From Thaumasiovibrio sp043421945 (lineage in GTDB: Bacteria; Pseudomonadota; Gammaproteobacteria; Enterobacterales; Vibrionaceae), in the NCBI GenBank assembly GCA_043421945.1, contig JBHOGO010000097.1, positions 1 through 15,587 of the forward strand: a stretch of 15,587 bases of DNA, given 5' to 3'. How positions within the stretch are numbered: position 1 is the stretch's first letter; the number at the start of each line of letters is the position of its first letter. The notes below the pieces were generated by a model. The model was not told the origin of the DNA. It did no database searches and was given only the letters and a program-made list of their open reading frames with translations. Shown in pieces: positions 1 to 6,587 of the stretch. The position numbers were made by a program, and so were the translations under genes.

Positions 1-36
1 TATCGCGATCGCGGCCTACGGCCGCTCATAAAAGAG

Positions 37-60
37 AACCCCACTTCGAAAAGTGGGGTT
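37..60 (-). terminator. Probable fabA terminator (distal hairpin)
   Basis: A perfect 10-bp stem, AACCCCACTT pairing with AAGTGGGGTT around a CGAA tetraloop, lies beyond the end of fabA. Read on the minus strand it is followed by TTCTCTTTTATG, a T-rich tail, so it fits a Rho-independent terminator for fabA. On the plus strand no T run follows. It could also act on a gene entering from the left edge, whose end I cannot identify. Confidence 0.72.
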
Positions 61-73
61 CGTCAGCAATCTG

Positions 74-95
74 AAGCCACCCGAAAAGGTGGCTT
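74..95 (-). terminator. Second hairpin downstream of fabA
   Basis: AAGCCACC (74-81) pairs with GGTGGCTT (88-95) around a CGAAAA loop, about 20 bases past the fabA stop. There is no clear T run behind it on either strand, so it probably supports the stronger hairpin at 37-60 or protects the mRNA 3' end. Confidence 0.5.
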
Positions 96-115
96 AGGAA
101 GCAATGCTCAATAGC

Positions 116-634
116 TTAAAACGTTGATGTGTCGCTAAATAGACCCACTTTAAGATCTTTAGCAACATAGATTTCTTTTCCGTCAACCAACACACGACCG
201 TCAGCAACGCCCATGATTAATTTACGGTTAATTAAACGCTTTAAGTGAATTTCATAGGTCACTTTTTTCGCTGTAGGTAGAATTTGGCCAGTGAATTTCA
301 CTTCACCTACACCAAGAGCACGGCCTTTGCCTGTGCCACCATTCCAGCCAAGGAAGAAGCCAACAAGTTGCCACATAGCATCTAGACCAAGACAACCAGG
401 CATAACAGGGTCACCTTGGAAATGGCAGTCGAAGAACCACAAATCAGGCTTAATATCTAACTCTGCACGAATGAAACCTTTGCCATGTTCACCGCCATCG
501 TCAGTGATTTCGACAATACGATCCATCATCAGCATATTGCTTGATGGTAATTGAGGACGGCCAGGACCAAATAGTTCGCCAGTTCCTGCCGCGACTAGAT
601 CGTCATATTCAAAAGATTTACGTTTCATCAGCAT
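116..634 (-). CDS. fabA: 3-hydroxydecanoyl-ACP dehydratase/isomerase FabA
   Basis: FabA dehydrates 3-hydroxyacyl-ACP and isomerises trans-2-decenoyl-ACP to the cis-3 form, the branch point to unsaturated fatty acids in the cytosolic type II pathway. The protein is 172 aa, the same length as E. coli FabA. The hot-dog fold active site is visible: His71 in the CHFQGDPVMPG segment and Asp85 in GLDAMWQL, matching the E. coli His70/Asp84 pair (mature numbering). The start at 634 gives an N terminus (MLMKRKSF) colinear with E. coli; an internal ATG at 628 would shorten it by two residues. It lies downstream of lonH on the same strand but has its own promoter with FadR and FabR operators in the intergenic gap, and hairpins follow it. 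Intact and expected to be essential. Confidence 0.97.
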   Translation of the reverse strand: MLMKRKSFEYDDLVAAGTGELFGPGRPQLPSSNMLMMDRIVEITDDGGEHGKGFIRAELDIKPDLWFFDCHFQGDPVMPGCLGLDAMWQLVGFFLGWNGGTGKGRALGVGEVKFTGQILPTAKKVTYEIHLKRLINRKLIMGVADGRVLVDGKEIYVAKDLKVGLFSDTSTF

Positions 635-667
635 GTTCTTCTACAACTCCCTTAAAATAGTGATGCC

Positions 668-696
668 AATTTAGCGTACACGTGTACGCTAAACAA
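668..696 (-). promoter_or_regulatory. fabA promoter
   Basis: On the minus strand a -35-like TTGTTT (696-691), a 17-base spacer and a -10-like TAAATT (673-668, 4 of 6) form a sigma-70 promoter. The FabR palindrome fills the spacer and the FadR-like site overlaps the -35, the arrangement described for E. coli fabA. The start of transcription is inferred, not shown. Confidence 0.6.
671..692. promoter_or_regulatory. FabR operator (perfect palindrome)
   Basis: The core AGCGTACACGTGTACGCT plus TT and AA flanks makes a 22-bp perfect inverted repeat in the fabA promoter. E. coli FabR sites upstream of fabA and fabB have nearly the same core. FabR represses unsaturated fatty acid synthesis in response to the unsaturated acyl-ACP/CoA pool. 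Confidence 0.88.
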
Positions 697-708
697 CTCG
701 GATCAGTT
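692..708 (-). promoter_or_regulatory. FadR activator site
   Basis: Read on the minus strand, AACTGATCCGAGTTGTT closely resembles the FadR consensus (AACTGGTCNGACCAGTT-like) and the E. coli fabA FadR site. It overlaps the -35 element and abuts the FabR palindrome, where FadR acts as an activator of fabA until long-chain acyl-CoA releases it. Confidence 0.75.
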
Positions 709-714
709 CTGGAC

Positions 715-2367
715 TTACCAGTTGAAAATCCGGTTCAAAAGCCCTCTTGGCGGTAAATCACCGTCGTGAAATGCTTCAATGCGATGCCCAATTTTGTTTA
801 ATAGCGTGTCTTCATCTCTTTCGCCATCAAATTGAACACCTGTTAATAGTGGAAGTGCTTGCGGCACATCCTCTACAGGCCAAAGATGAAATTGTCCTTC
901 TTTGATAGCATTCAGTACATCGTCATTAAGACAAAGGTTAACAATGTTAGCTTGCGGTAAGATGACACCTTGCTCGCCCGTCAACCCGCGATGAGCACAG
1001 ACATGGAAGAAGCCTTCTATCTTTTCATTGATGCCGCCAACGGCTTGTACACGGCCAAACTGGTCCACGGCACCTGTCACCGCAATTTGCTGATTAATCT
1101 CAACACGGCTCAATGAGCTCACAAATGAACATAGCTCTGCGAGTGAGGCACTATCGCCATCCACTTCACAGTAAGACTGTTCAAATACAATGGATGCAGA
1201 ATATGGCAGTGGTTGTTGTAAGTCTAAGGCGGCGCTAATGAAGGCTTGCATAATCATCATGCCTTTAGCGTGAATATTGCCAGCAAGATCTGCTTTGCGC
1301 TCTACATCGGCAATATCGCCATCACCAAAGTGAACAACACAAGAGATACGTGCAGGCTCACCATACGCTTTAGGGTGCCCTGGAAGCTCAACAACCGTTA
1401 AACCGTTAACCTGACCCACTTCTTTACCTTTACAGTCAATAATGACATGACCACCGTGGATATCTTCCAATGCACGGTTTGGTAGGTAAGACTCGCGATA
1501 CTCAATGGCCGCTCGTGCTTGTTTGATATCGTTCGCGGTTAACTCGTCGGTTTGGGATTCTAGCCCTGCTTCGGTTAGTAAACCGATTAGCCAAAGTGGA
1601 CAAAGAGGCAGCTTATCGTGATCTTCACATTCGCGAGCGCCAGCACGGAAGAGTGCATGCCATGCATCGATTGATTGAATCGTCGGTATTGAGAGGTGTC
1701 GACACCAGTCGTTAACCATCGCGGTGTAGTGTTGGAGCATACCGGCATTGATCTCAATATCCTGCTCGTATTCAGCATATACCCATAGACCGGTAAAAAG
1801 ATCGGGCTCGCCGTTTTCTAGATCAGCCATCGTGGCACGATCGCCATAAATGACTAGCTTAACATCAAGTGTCGTCGGTGATGGCAAGTCAATATGTTTC
1901 TTTTTGTCTGCTTTTAGCCAAGGTAGTGGTTCGCCATAGAGCGTCGCTTTTAGCGCTGGCCATAGCTTGGCATTTGCAAGAATTTGAGAGGCGGGTAAGA
2001 GAAGGTACCCACCATGAGCTTCACGGAGATAGCCGGGCTCTTGATGCTGCTGGCCTGCGTTATCGGTATAGATATTTCCGAATAGGCTAGCTTCATTCAT
2101 GTAGGTCGGGCAAACGATAGGGCGCTCAGTGGATTGCGCTAGCAGCGTTCTAATCTCATCGCGGTATATCGTGTTTTCTGGCGACGTAATGCGCATGATG
2201 CGTGGTTGGCGATCAAACTGTACAAATCGGTTGATAGCATCAGATAAGCGAGGCTGAAGCTTAGTTCGAAATGTCGGGTTCTCAGAGAGTTGATTGAGTG
2301 TCTCGTCAAGACTCGAGTAGTCTGGTTCAAACTGCAACCAGTGATCATTCTGCATATAATTAGCCAT
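715..2367 (-). CDS. lonH: LonH (YcbZ)-like Lon-family protease
   Basis: About 550 aa if started at ATG 2367; a TTG three codons upstream is less likely. The C-terminal half is a Lon-type proteolytic domain with a Ser-Lys dyad: Ser406 in the VDGDSASLAEL segment and Lys449 in GGINEKIEG. The N-terminal part carries a degenerate AAA-like element (REAHGGYLLL near residue 118, resembling a Walker B region), but I see no GxxxxGK[ST] Walker A, so ATP hydrolysis is doubtful. Position next to fabA and divergent from matP is that of E. coli ycbZ. The E. coli protein is about 586 aa, so this one is slightly short, mostly N-terminally. Cytosolic; substrates are not evident. There is no strong ribosome binding site ahead of ATG 2367, so ATG 2355 remains possible. 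Confidence 0.88.
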   Translation of the reverse strand: MANYMQNDHWLQFEPDYSSLDETLNQLSENPTFRTKLQPRLSDAINRFVQFDRQPRIMRITSPENTIYRDEIRTLLAQSTERPIVCPTYMNEASLFGNIYTDNAGQQHQEPGYLREAHGGYLLLPASQILANAKLWPALKATLYGEPLPWLKADKKKHIDLPSPTTLDVKLVIYGDRATMADLENGEPDLFTGLWVYAEYEQDIEINAGMLQHYTAMVNDWCRHLSIPTIQSIDAWHALFRAGARECEDHDKLPLCPLWLIGLLTEAGLESQTDELTANDIKQARAAIEYRESYLPNRALEDIHGGHVIIDCKGKEVGQVNGLTVVELPGHPKAYGEPARISCVVHFGDGDIADVERKADLAGNIHAKGMMIMQAFISAALDLQQPLPYSASIVFEQSYCEVDGDSASLAELCSFVSSLSRVEINQQIAVTGAVDQFGRVQAVGGINEKIEGFFHVCAHRGLTGEQGVILPQANIVNLCLNDDVLNAIKEGQFHLWPVEDVPQALPLLTGVQFDGERDEDTLLNKIGHRIEAFHDGDLPPRGLLNRIFNW

Positions 2368-2389
2368 AGTAAACAAGATAAAGGCGAGG

Positions 2390-2395
2390 ATTATA
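2390..2395 (-). promoter_or_regulatory. Candidate -10 element for lonH
   Basis: TATAAT on the minus strand about 23 bases before the lonH ATG. No convincing -35 is found 16-18 bases upstream, so this is a partial promoter call. Confidence 0.35.
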
Positions 2396-2538
2396 TACCC
2401 AAACTTACTCTGCGTGGGGAATACATGGTTTATTTTGCCAAATGATGGGTAGATTCAGGTGATAGGCGTTTAATTTGTATCAATTCGCAGCTATTTCACA
2501 GAGTTGGATATTGGTCTCTTTATTCCGGCGATCGGTTA

Positions 2539-2568
2539 TTGTCACTGGCGTTAGTAATGCATTACACT
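2539..2568 (+). promoter_or_regulatory. Candidate matP promoter
   Basis: TTGTCA (2539-2544, 5 of 6 to the -35 consensus), an 18-base spacer, and TACACT (2563-2568, 4 of 6 to the -10). Transcription would start near 2575, about 35 bases before the matP ATG. Confidence 0.45.
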
Positions 2569-2573
2569 GTCAC
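2561..2573 (-). promoter_or_regulatory. Degenerate matS-like site at the matP promoter
   Basis: On the minus strand GTGACAGTGTAAT matches the 13-bp matS consensus GTGACRNYGTCAC at 11 of 13 positions. It covers the proposed -10 of matP, where MatP binding could repress its own gene. The match is imperfect and autoregulation is only inferred. Confidence 0.3.
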
Positions 2574-2611
2574 CGTGCGCAAACTGAGCGAAAAATGGAA
2601 CTGAGTAAAAG

Positions 2612-3061
2612 ATGAAATATCAACAGCTTGAAAATCTTGAAGCCGGCTGGAAGTGGAAGTATTTAGCGAAAAAGCATCGTGATGGAGAAACTGTCACGCG
2701 CTACATCGATTCAAGTGAAGCACAAGCTGCTGTCGAAGTACTAATCTCCCTAGAGCATGAGCCCACACAAGTGCTGAGTTGGATTGATGAGCATATTTCT
2801 GAAGATCTTGAAAACAAGCTTAAACAAGCCATTCGAGCGAAAAGAAAGCGTCATTTTAATGCTGAACAAGAGCATACACGTAAGAAGTCTATCGACCTTG
2901 ATTATAAAGTTTGGAAAATGCTGGCTGAAAAATCGATGGAGCAGGGGTCGACATTGTCGGAGACTATCGAGTACTTGCTGACGGAGTCTAACAAAGCATC
3001 CCAGAAAGTTGTGGATATCCGCAACGATCTTCATGAGCTATTGAATATGGAAGATGAGTAA
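2612..3061 (+). CDS. matP: Ter macrodomain organiser MatP
   Basis: A 149-aa DNA-binding protein that binds matS sites, organises the replication-terminus region and links it to the division machinery. The N terminus (MKYQQLENLEAGWKWKYL) and central basic segment (RHFNAEQEHTRKKSIDLD, about residues 80-97) are nearly identical to E. coli MatP. In order: a four-helix region (1-80), a ribbon-helix-helix core beginning at KKSIDLD (91-97) with the LSETIEYLL helix (115-123), and a C-terminal helix that in E. coli forms a coiled coil for tetramerisation. It is divergent from lonH. The downstream 98-aa gene starts two bases after the stop, suggesting translational coupling. Confidence 0.96.
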   Translation: MKYQQLENLEAGWKWKYLAKKHRDGETVTRYIDSSEAQAAVEVLISLEHEPTQVLSWIDEHISEDLENKLKQAIRAKRKRHFNAEQEHTRKKSIDLDYKVWKMLAEKSMEQGSTLSETIEYLLTESNKASQKVVDIRNDLHELLNMEDE

Positions 3062-3063
3062 CG

Positions 3064-3360
3064 ATGACATATGTAATTATATTGGCGTTAGCTGTTTGTA
3101 TTTATGTTTTCATAGACCGACCTATTATCTTACTCGCTTTTAAAGATGGAGAGCTGAATAAGTCTAAAGGGAATATTCCGTCAGGTTTTTTGCATGACTG
3201 TAAGGATATCGCTCATCGACTCCCTTTCACTGGCTCTATAAAAGTGTATAAAAATCGATTTACGACGAAGATTGTTTTTTCTAAGTCTGTACCGAGTAAA
3301 GTAAAGCAGCGAGTAAGAAATGTTTTCCCTCATCAAAGTAAGTTAAAAGCAAGAAAGTAA
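3064..3360 (+). CDS. Small membrane-anchored protein (DUF3634-like)
   Basis: A 98-aa protein with one N-terminal transmembrane helix (about residues 3-17, VIILALAVCIYVFI) followed by a basic, soluble domain of about 75 residues rich in Lys and Arg (C-terminal KLKARK). The pattern, a short anchor followed by a small beta-rich domain with an F-x-DGE motif near residue 26, resembles the DUF3634 family of vibrios, assigned from memory. No enzymatic motif is seen. The start lies two bases after the matP stop, so it is probably cotranscribed and coupled to matP. Function unknown. Confidence 0.75.
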   Translation: MTYVIILALAVCIYVFIDRPIILLAFKDGELNKSKGNIPSGFLHDCKDIAHRLPFTGSIKVYKNRFTTKIVFSKSVPSKVKQRVRNVFPHQSKLKARK

Positions 3361-3520
3361 TAGGTAAGCATTTTGTTAACCAAAGGTATCACCTCTTTAA
3401 TTTGTGCTTAATGACACACTTTATTCTTAAATTACCGACACTTAACTCGTATATCTTGATTGCGATATTGTAATCTAGCTGCTAGTGTGAACTTCAGTTT
3501 GTATTAATAGGATAGCATTA

Positions 3521-4234
3521 GTGTCTGAGACTGCTGTCAGCTTGAATGCTGAAGAGGAGCTCCGGTATCTTCGTGGTGCGGAGGCGTTCAAGCTCGTATC
3601 TTTGACAACGGAAGTTATATTGTCAATTACTACCGCCTTAGGGAAAAAAATACGTTGTACATCTCGTTTAACGGGGTGTGACTTTTCACGATTTGTTTTC
3701 CTAGAGTCGCCTGACATATCACCTCATGATAAACGTTACTTCTTAAATGAAGGTTATTGGGTTCAGGTCGGTACGGTGTGTGACAAAGGCGAAGGTGCCC
3801 GTCTATCATTTAAATCAAAAATCATTAAATATGATGACGATATTAATTTACTCGCGATTGAATTGCCTTATACCGTGAGTATGAGTACATTGCGAAGTGA
3901 ATCTCGATATGCCACTTCAATCAAAGGTATCGTGTCAAATAGTGAGAAAAAGGTTCCTACATTGATGACAGATATGTCTATGCATGGGTGTTGTCTCGCG
4001 ATGAACCGTTTGCATGACATCTTGACCCCTACGCAAACCGTAAAAATTAAGTTAATGAATGAAACGACACGACAAGTCTTTTCATTATCGGGAGAAGTGA
4101 AGAACCATTCTATCGGTAGTGGTGATGTGAAAGTCGGTGTGAAGTTTGATACTCAATGTGAGAGCAACGTGAAGCACTTGATGTCTCAACTGACCTTTAA
4201 TGGCAATGCATTGGTTTTTGCAAACCTGAAGTAA
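3521..4234 (+). CDS. PilZ-domain c-di-GMP receptor
   Basis: A 237-aa protein with a YcgR-like N-terminal half (about 20-118) and a C-terminal PilZ domain. The c-di-GMP-binding residues are visible: an RxxxR motif (Arg125 and Arg129 in RSESRY) and a DxSxxG motif (Asp151, Ser153, Gly156 in DMSMHG), followed by beta strands ending in VGVKF. This two-domain layout is shared with flagellar-brake proteins and V. cholerae PlzD-like proteins. No signal peptide or membrane segment is seen, so it is cytosolic. The start is GTG at 3521, supported by an AGGAT ribosome binding site 7 bases before it. It is separated from the matP pair by 160 bases, so it probably has its own promoter. The output target is unknown. 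Confidence 0.88.
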   Translation: MSETAVSLNAEEELRYLRGAEAFKLVSLTTEVILSITTALGKKIRCTSRLTGCDFSRFVFLESPDISPHDKRYFLNEGYWVQVGTVCDKGEGARLSFKSKIIKYDDDINLLAIELPYTVSMSTLRSESRYATSIKGIVSNSEKKVPTLMTDMSMHGCCLAMNRLHDILTPTQTVKIKLMNETTRQVFSLSGEVKNHSIGSGDVKVGVKFDTQCESNVKHLMSQLTFNGNALVFANLK

Positions 4235-4287
4235 ATAAACAGCAGTACATATCCCCTCTATTTTTCCTTCACTTGTTACCCCATAAA

Positions 4288-4315
4288 GTAGTCACTAAAG
4301 GAACATAGTGGCTAC
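4288..4315 (-). terminator. Hairpin between the convergent PilZ and mngR-like genes
   Basis: GTAGTCACTA (4288-4297) pairs with TAGTGGCTAC (4306-4315) with one G-T wobble and an 8-base loop. On the minus strand TTTATGG follows, a weak T tail, which fits a terminator for the mngR-like gene. It could serve both converging genes. Confidence 0.5.
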
Positions 4316-4343
4316 TACGTCAGCCTTAATCAAATCGATTCGT

Positions 4344-5069
4344 TTATGACGATCTCTTTTGCCTCTTCGCAACCAAAGTGAATCGGTAGTCATTAGAGGT
4401 GAAGTAGTTGCGGCTGTACTCAAACACCGTGTTGTTTGAGAGATACCCACGAGTACGTTTCTCAATGATAGGTTGCGCAGGGTTGATACCTAACTGATGA
4501 GCGACATCTTCTGGAGGAAGAATCGGAACCAGCTCTTGTTCACTTCTATCAATCACCATGCCCTTAGTGTTTTCGATAAAGTCGTATTTAGATGCCTGCA
4601 TCACTTGATAGGTAAGATCTGGGAAGAGGGCAACGGGTAACCAGGTTTCTTCAACTGTAATTGGATTGTCGTCGATGAAACGGACACGCTTTACGTAAAA
4701 AACCAACTCGCCTTCTTTGATATCTAAGTGTTCAGACATCGCTAACGAACACGGCTTTACTTCAAAAGCTAGAACATCACTGCGTGTCACAACATCCAGA
4801 TGCGCCCATTTTTCTTGAAAGTTAGACTGCTGAAAGATGTCGTAGTTGACCTTGCTCTCTTTAACGTAAGTGCCACTGCCCTGAACACTTTCAAGCTCAT
4901 CGTTTTCGACCAATAATTTTAGCGCTTGCCTTACGGTTACACGACTAACCGAGAACTCTTCGCGTAGTTGAGCCTCTGTCGGTAGAGCTTCACCAACTTT
5001 GAGCTCGCCAATGCTGATTTTATTACGTATAGCATCAGCTATATTACGATACATTGGCAGTCGTGCCAT
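4344..5069 (-). CDS. mngR: GntR/HutC-family regulator, MngR-like
   Basis: A 241-aa regulator with an N-terminal winged helix (about 1-75; the motif LPTEAQLREEFSVSRVTVRQ is typical of GntR, followed by the wing SVQGSGTYV) and a C-terminal UTRA effector domain (about 95-230, ending in YSRNYFTSNDYRF). UTRA proteins of the HutC group bind sugar or amine ligands. Adjacency to mannosylglycerate genes points to MngR, the repressor of that pathway in E. coli. ATG 5069 is chosen over the upstream ATG because GAGGT lies 5 bases ahead of it and the protein then begins MARLPMYRNIAD, as usual for the family. It is intact although most of its likely target genes are broken, so it may be an orphan regulator. 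Confidence 0.85.
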   Translation of the reverse strand: MARLPMYRNIADAIRNKISIGELKVGEALPTEAQLREEFSVSRVTVRQALKLLVENDELESVQGSGTYVKESKVNYDIFQQSNFQEKWAHLDVVTRSDVLAFEVKPCSLAMSEHLDIKEGELVFYVKRVRFIDDNPITVEETWLPVALFPDLTYQVMQASKYDFIENTKGMVIDRSEQELVPILPPEDVAHQLGINPAQPIIEKRTRGYLSNNTVFEYSRNYFTSNDYRFTLVAKRQKRSS

Positions 5070-5090
5070 GGATACCTCGACAATTAGAAA

Positions 5091-5120
5091 ATTTAACGAC
5101 AAATATTGAAAAATCGTCAA
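5091..5120 (-). promoter_or_regulatory. Candidate promoter of the mngR-like gene
   Basis: On the minus strand TTGACG (5120-5115, 5 of 6), an 18-base spacer and TTAAAT (5096-5091, 4 of 6). This would give a leader of about 15 bases before the ribosome binding site and ATG 5069. Confidence 0.45.
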
Positions 5121-5126
5121 TAAATT

Positions 5127-5139
5127 TGTCTTATAGACA
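5127..5139. promoter_or_regulatory. Candidate operator for the mngR-like regulator
   Basis: TGTCTTATAGACA is a perfect 5-3-5 inverted repeat just upstream of the proposed -35 of the regulator gene. Its form, TGTCT and AGACA with an A/T centre, resembles operators of HutC-type GntR regulators. Binding is inferred from position and symmetry only. Confidence 0.4.
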
Positions 5140-5156
5140 GAATGGTTAGCTACAAA

Positions 5157-5190
5157 TAATACGAATTTTGATGGGTTAATACAAATGTTG
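5157..5190. repeat. Short direct repeat upstream of mngR-like gene
   Basis: TAATACGAATTTTG (5157-5170) and TAATACAAATGTTG (5177-5190) agree at 12 of 14 positions with a 20-bp period, about two helical turns. They may be additional regulator binding sites. Confidence 0.35.
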
Positions 5191-5223
5191 TTAGAGATTA
5201 CTTTGGTTGTTATGGCAGATGAA

Positions 5224-5254
5224 ATTAAGGCTCTAAGAAACCTAGAGCCTTAAT
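5224..5254 (-). terminator. Hairpin after the EIIC fragment
   Basis: ATTAAGGCTCTA (5224-5235) pairs perfectly with TAGAGCCTTAAT (5243-5254) over 12 bp with a 7-base loop, starting 17 bases past the EIIC stop. On the minus strand the stem runs into AATTTC. It is probably the terminator of the former transporter transcript. Confidence 0.65.
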
Positions 5255-5271
5255 AAAAACGCAGCTTAATA

Positions 5272-6165
5272 TTATGCGTTATTGTTGGCTAAGATTTTAT
5301 TTTTGCCTACTGATTTAAGGGCAATGGTGAGTGCAATTGATACAGCGATTCCAATCAAGAAGTACACCAGCCATGTCATTGGTTCACCGATGACAGGTAA
5401 CATGAATACAGCGCCACCAGCGACTGTGCCGATAGTGATTTTCGAAGATAAGATTAATCCCGCAGCGACGCCGCCGCCAATCATGTGGGCAGGGATAATA
5501 CGCATAGGGTCTTTAACCGCGTAAGGGATCGCTCCTTCAGTAATACCACAGAAGCCTAAGATAGTCGTTGAAGGACCGGCCAATCTATCTTCTTCATCGA
5601 AGTAGCATTTGAATAGGATCGTCATGATTCCTAAAGACATACCAGGAATACATTTTGCGGCCGTAAATGCAGCATAGAAGATGGATGCATCACCTGCAAA
5701 ATCGCCGCTAGTACCTACACCGATACAGAACATGTAGGCAGCCTTGTTCACTGGCCCGCCCATGTCGAAACATGCCATTGCACCAAGGATAAAGCCAAGG
5801 ATCATGAGATTGTTTGTACCCATCGACGTTAACCATGCGACAAGCCCAGAGTTTAGCTCTGCAAAGAATTTACCCGGTCCTATGTACATGAATAATAAGG
5901 TACAGATACCAGCCAGTAATGGCGTGATGATGATCATCTTCACTGATTCAAGAACAGCTGGTACCTTAATTTGACGGAGCAACATAACAAACAAGGCTGC
6001 AGCAGCACCAGCGACTAGGCCTCCTAGGAATCCGCCAGTCATGATGGAAATCTTACCGAATCCACCACCCATTGCGACGTAACCACCCACAAATCCGGGT
6101 GCAAGACCGGGCTTACCGACCATGCCATAAGCAGTAAAGGCAGCAAGTACGCAAATGAGTATCAC
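5272..6165 (-). pseudogene. mngA: PTS EIIC (fructose/mannosylglycerate type), 5'-truncated
   Basis: This is the C-terminal part of a fructose-family PTS membrane domain. It keeps the family motifs GKPGLAPGF, MGGPVNKAA and FCGITEGAIPYAVKDP, and about six or seven membrane helices, and ends naturally (KILANNNA stop). Recognisable EIIC begins only at about ILICVLAAFTAYGM (codon 6162 downwards). The N-terminal helices, roughly 100 or more residues, and any EIIB domain are gone. Upstream on this strand the reading frame runs 24 codons (to 6237) through the antisense of an EIIA gene, so the apparent start there is an accident of the fusion. It presumably once imported and phosphorylated 2-O-alpha-mannosyl-D-glycerate, as E. 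coli MngA does. The substrate is inferred from the neighbours. Non-functional as transporter. Confidence 0.85.
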
Positions 6166-6167
6166 AT

Positions 6168-6575
6168 GGTGCGACAGCACTTGGTGAAGGGCTTGCTGTT
6201 CCTCATGGAAAAACAGATGCGGTAAAAGAAGCAGCATTTGCAGTTGCCACTCTTAAGCAAGATCTGAAGTGGCCAGGGATTGATGAAGACGAGGATGTAA
6301 ATCTTATTTTCCTTATCGCTATCCCAAATGCAGAGGCTGGATCCACTCACATGCAACTACTCACTGAGCTAACGAGCACATTAGTTGATGATGAAGTGAG
6401 AGAGGCAGTACTCAGAGCAACGAATACTGAAGAAATTATGATGTTGCTTCGTGATGAAGAGCCTGCCGTAGACCTAGAAAAGGAGGTTGTGTCTGAACCG
6501 TCTTTTGATGCGACAGGAAAGCAAGAGCAGAAAGGCTTTTCTAAGTTTGTGTCAAAACTGTTTGGTCGCTCTTAA
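6168..6575 (+). pseudogene. PTS EIIA (fructose/mannitol type), 5'-truncated
   Basis: Plus-strand translation from about 6171 reads ATALGEGLAVPHGKTDAV and onwards, the type-2 EIIA core with the phosphorylatable His in AVPHGK. It continues through LIFLIAIPN and LLTELTSTLVDDEVREAV to a natural stop after FVSKLFGRS. The first about 60 residues are missing: a TGA at 6156-6158 lies just before the recognisable part and the DNA to its left is antisense EIIC. The only in-frame ATG is internal, at 6351, past the active site, so the product would be useless. EIIA would pass phosphate from HPr to EIIB. It ends as a stand-alone protein, 12 codons before the conserved mngB sequence, and was probably the first gene of the mngB operon. 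Confidence 0.8.
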
Positions 6576-6587
6576 GAGTATTCAACC

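Noticed and set aside
1..31. End of a plus-strand gene (IAIAAYGRS stop) or rmf at the left edge
   Set aside because: Only nine codons are visible and they do not match RMF as I know it; the GCGGCC/GGCCGC repeat could explain the composition.
2365..2376. TTG start for lonH at 2376
   Set aside because: An ATG three codons later is available and there is no ribosome binding site favouring TTG.
2684..2698. Second matS-like site inside matP (GTGACAGTTTCTC on the minus strand)
   Set aside because: Also 11 of 13, but in coding sequence with no positional support; such matches can occur by chance.
4344..6165. Simple inversion of mngR and EIIC relative to mngB
   Set aside because: Reversing this segment would put EIIC and mngR ahead of a still truncated EIIA and repairs neither gene; a deletion between divergent genes needs one step.
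6156..6237. Complete EIIC with a hydrophobic N terminus starting at 6237
   Set aside because: The first 24 codons are the antisense of the EIIA active-site region, so the start is an artefact of the fusion.
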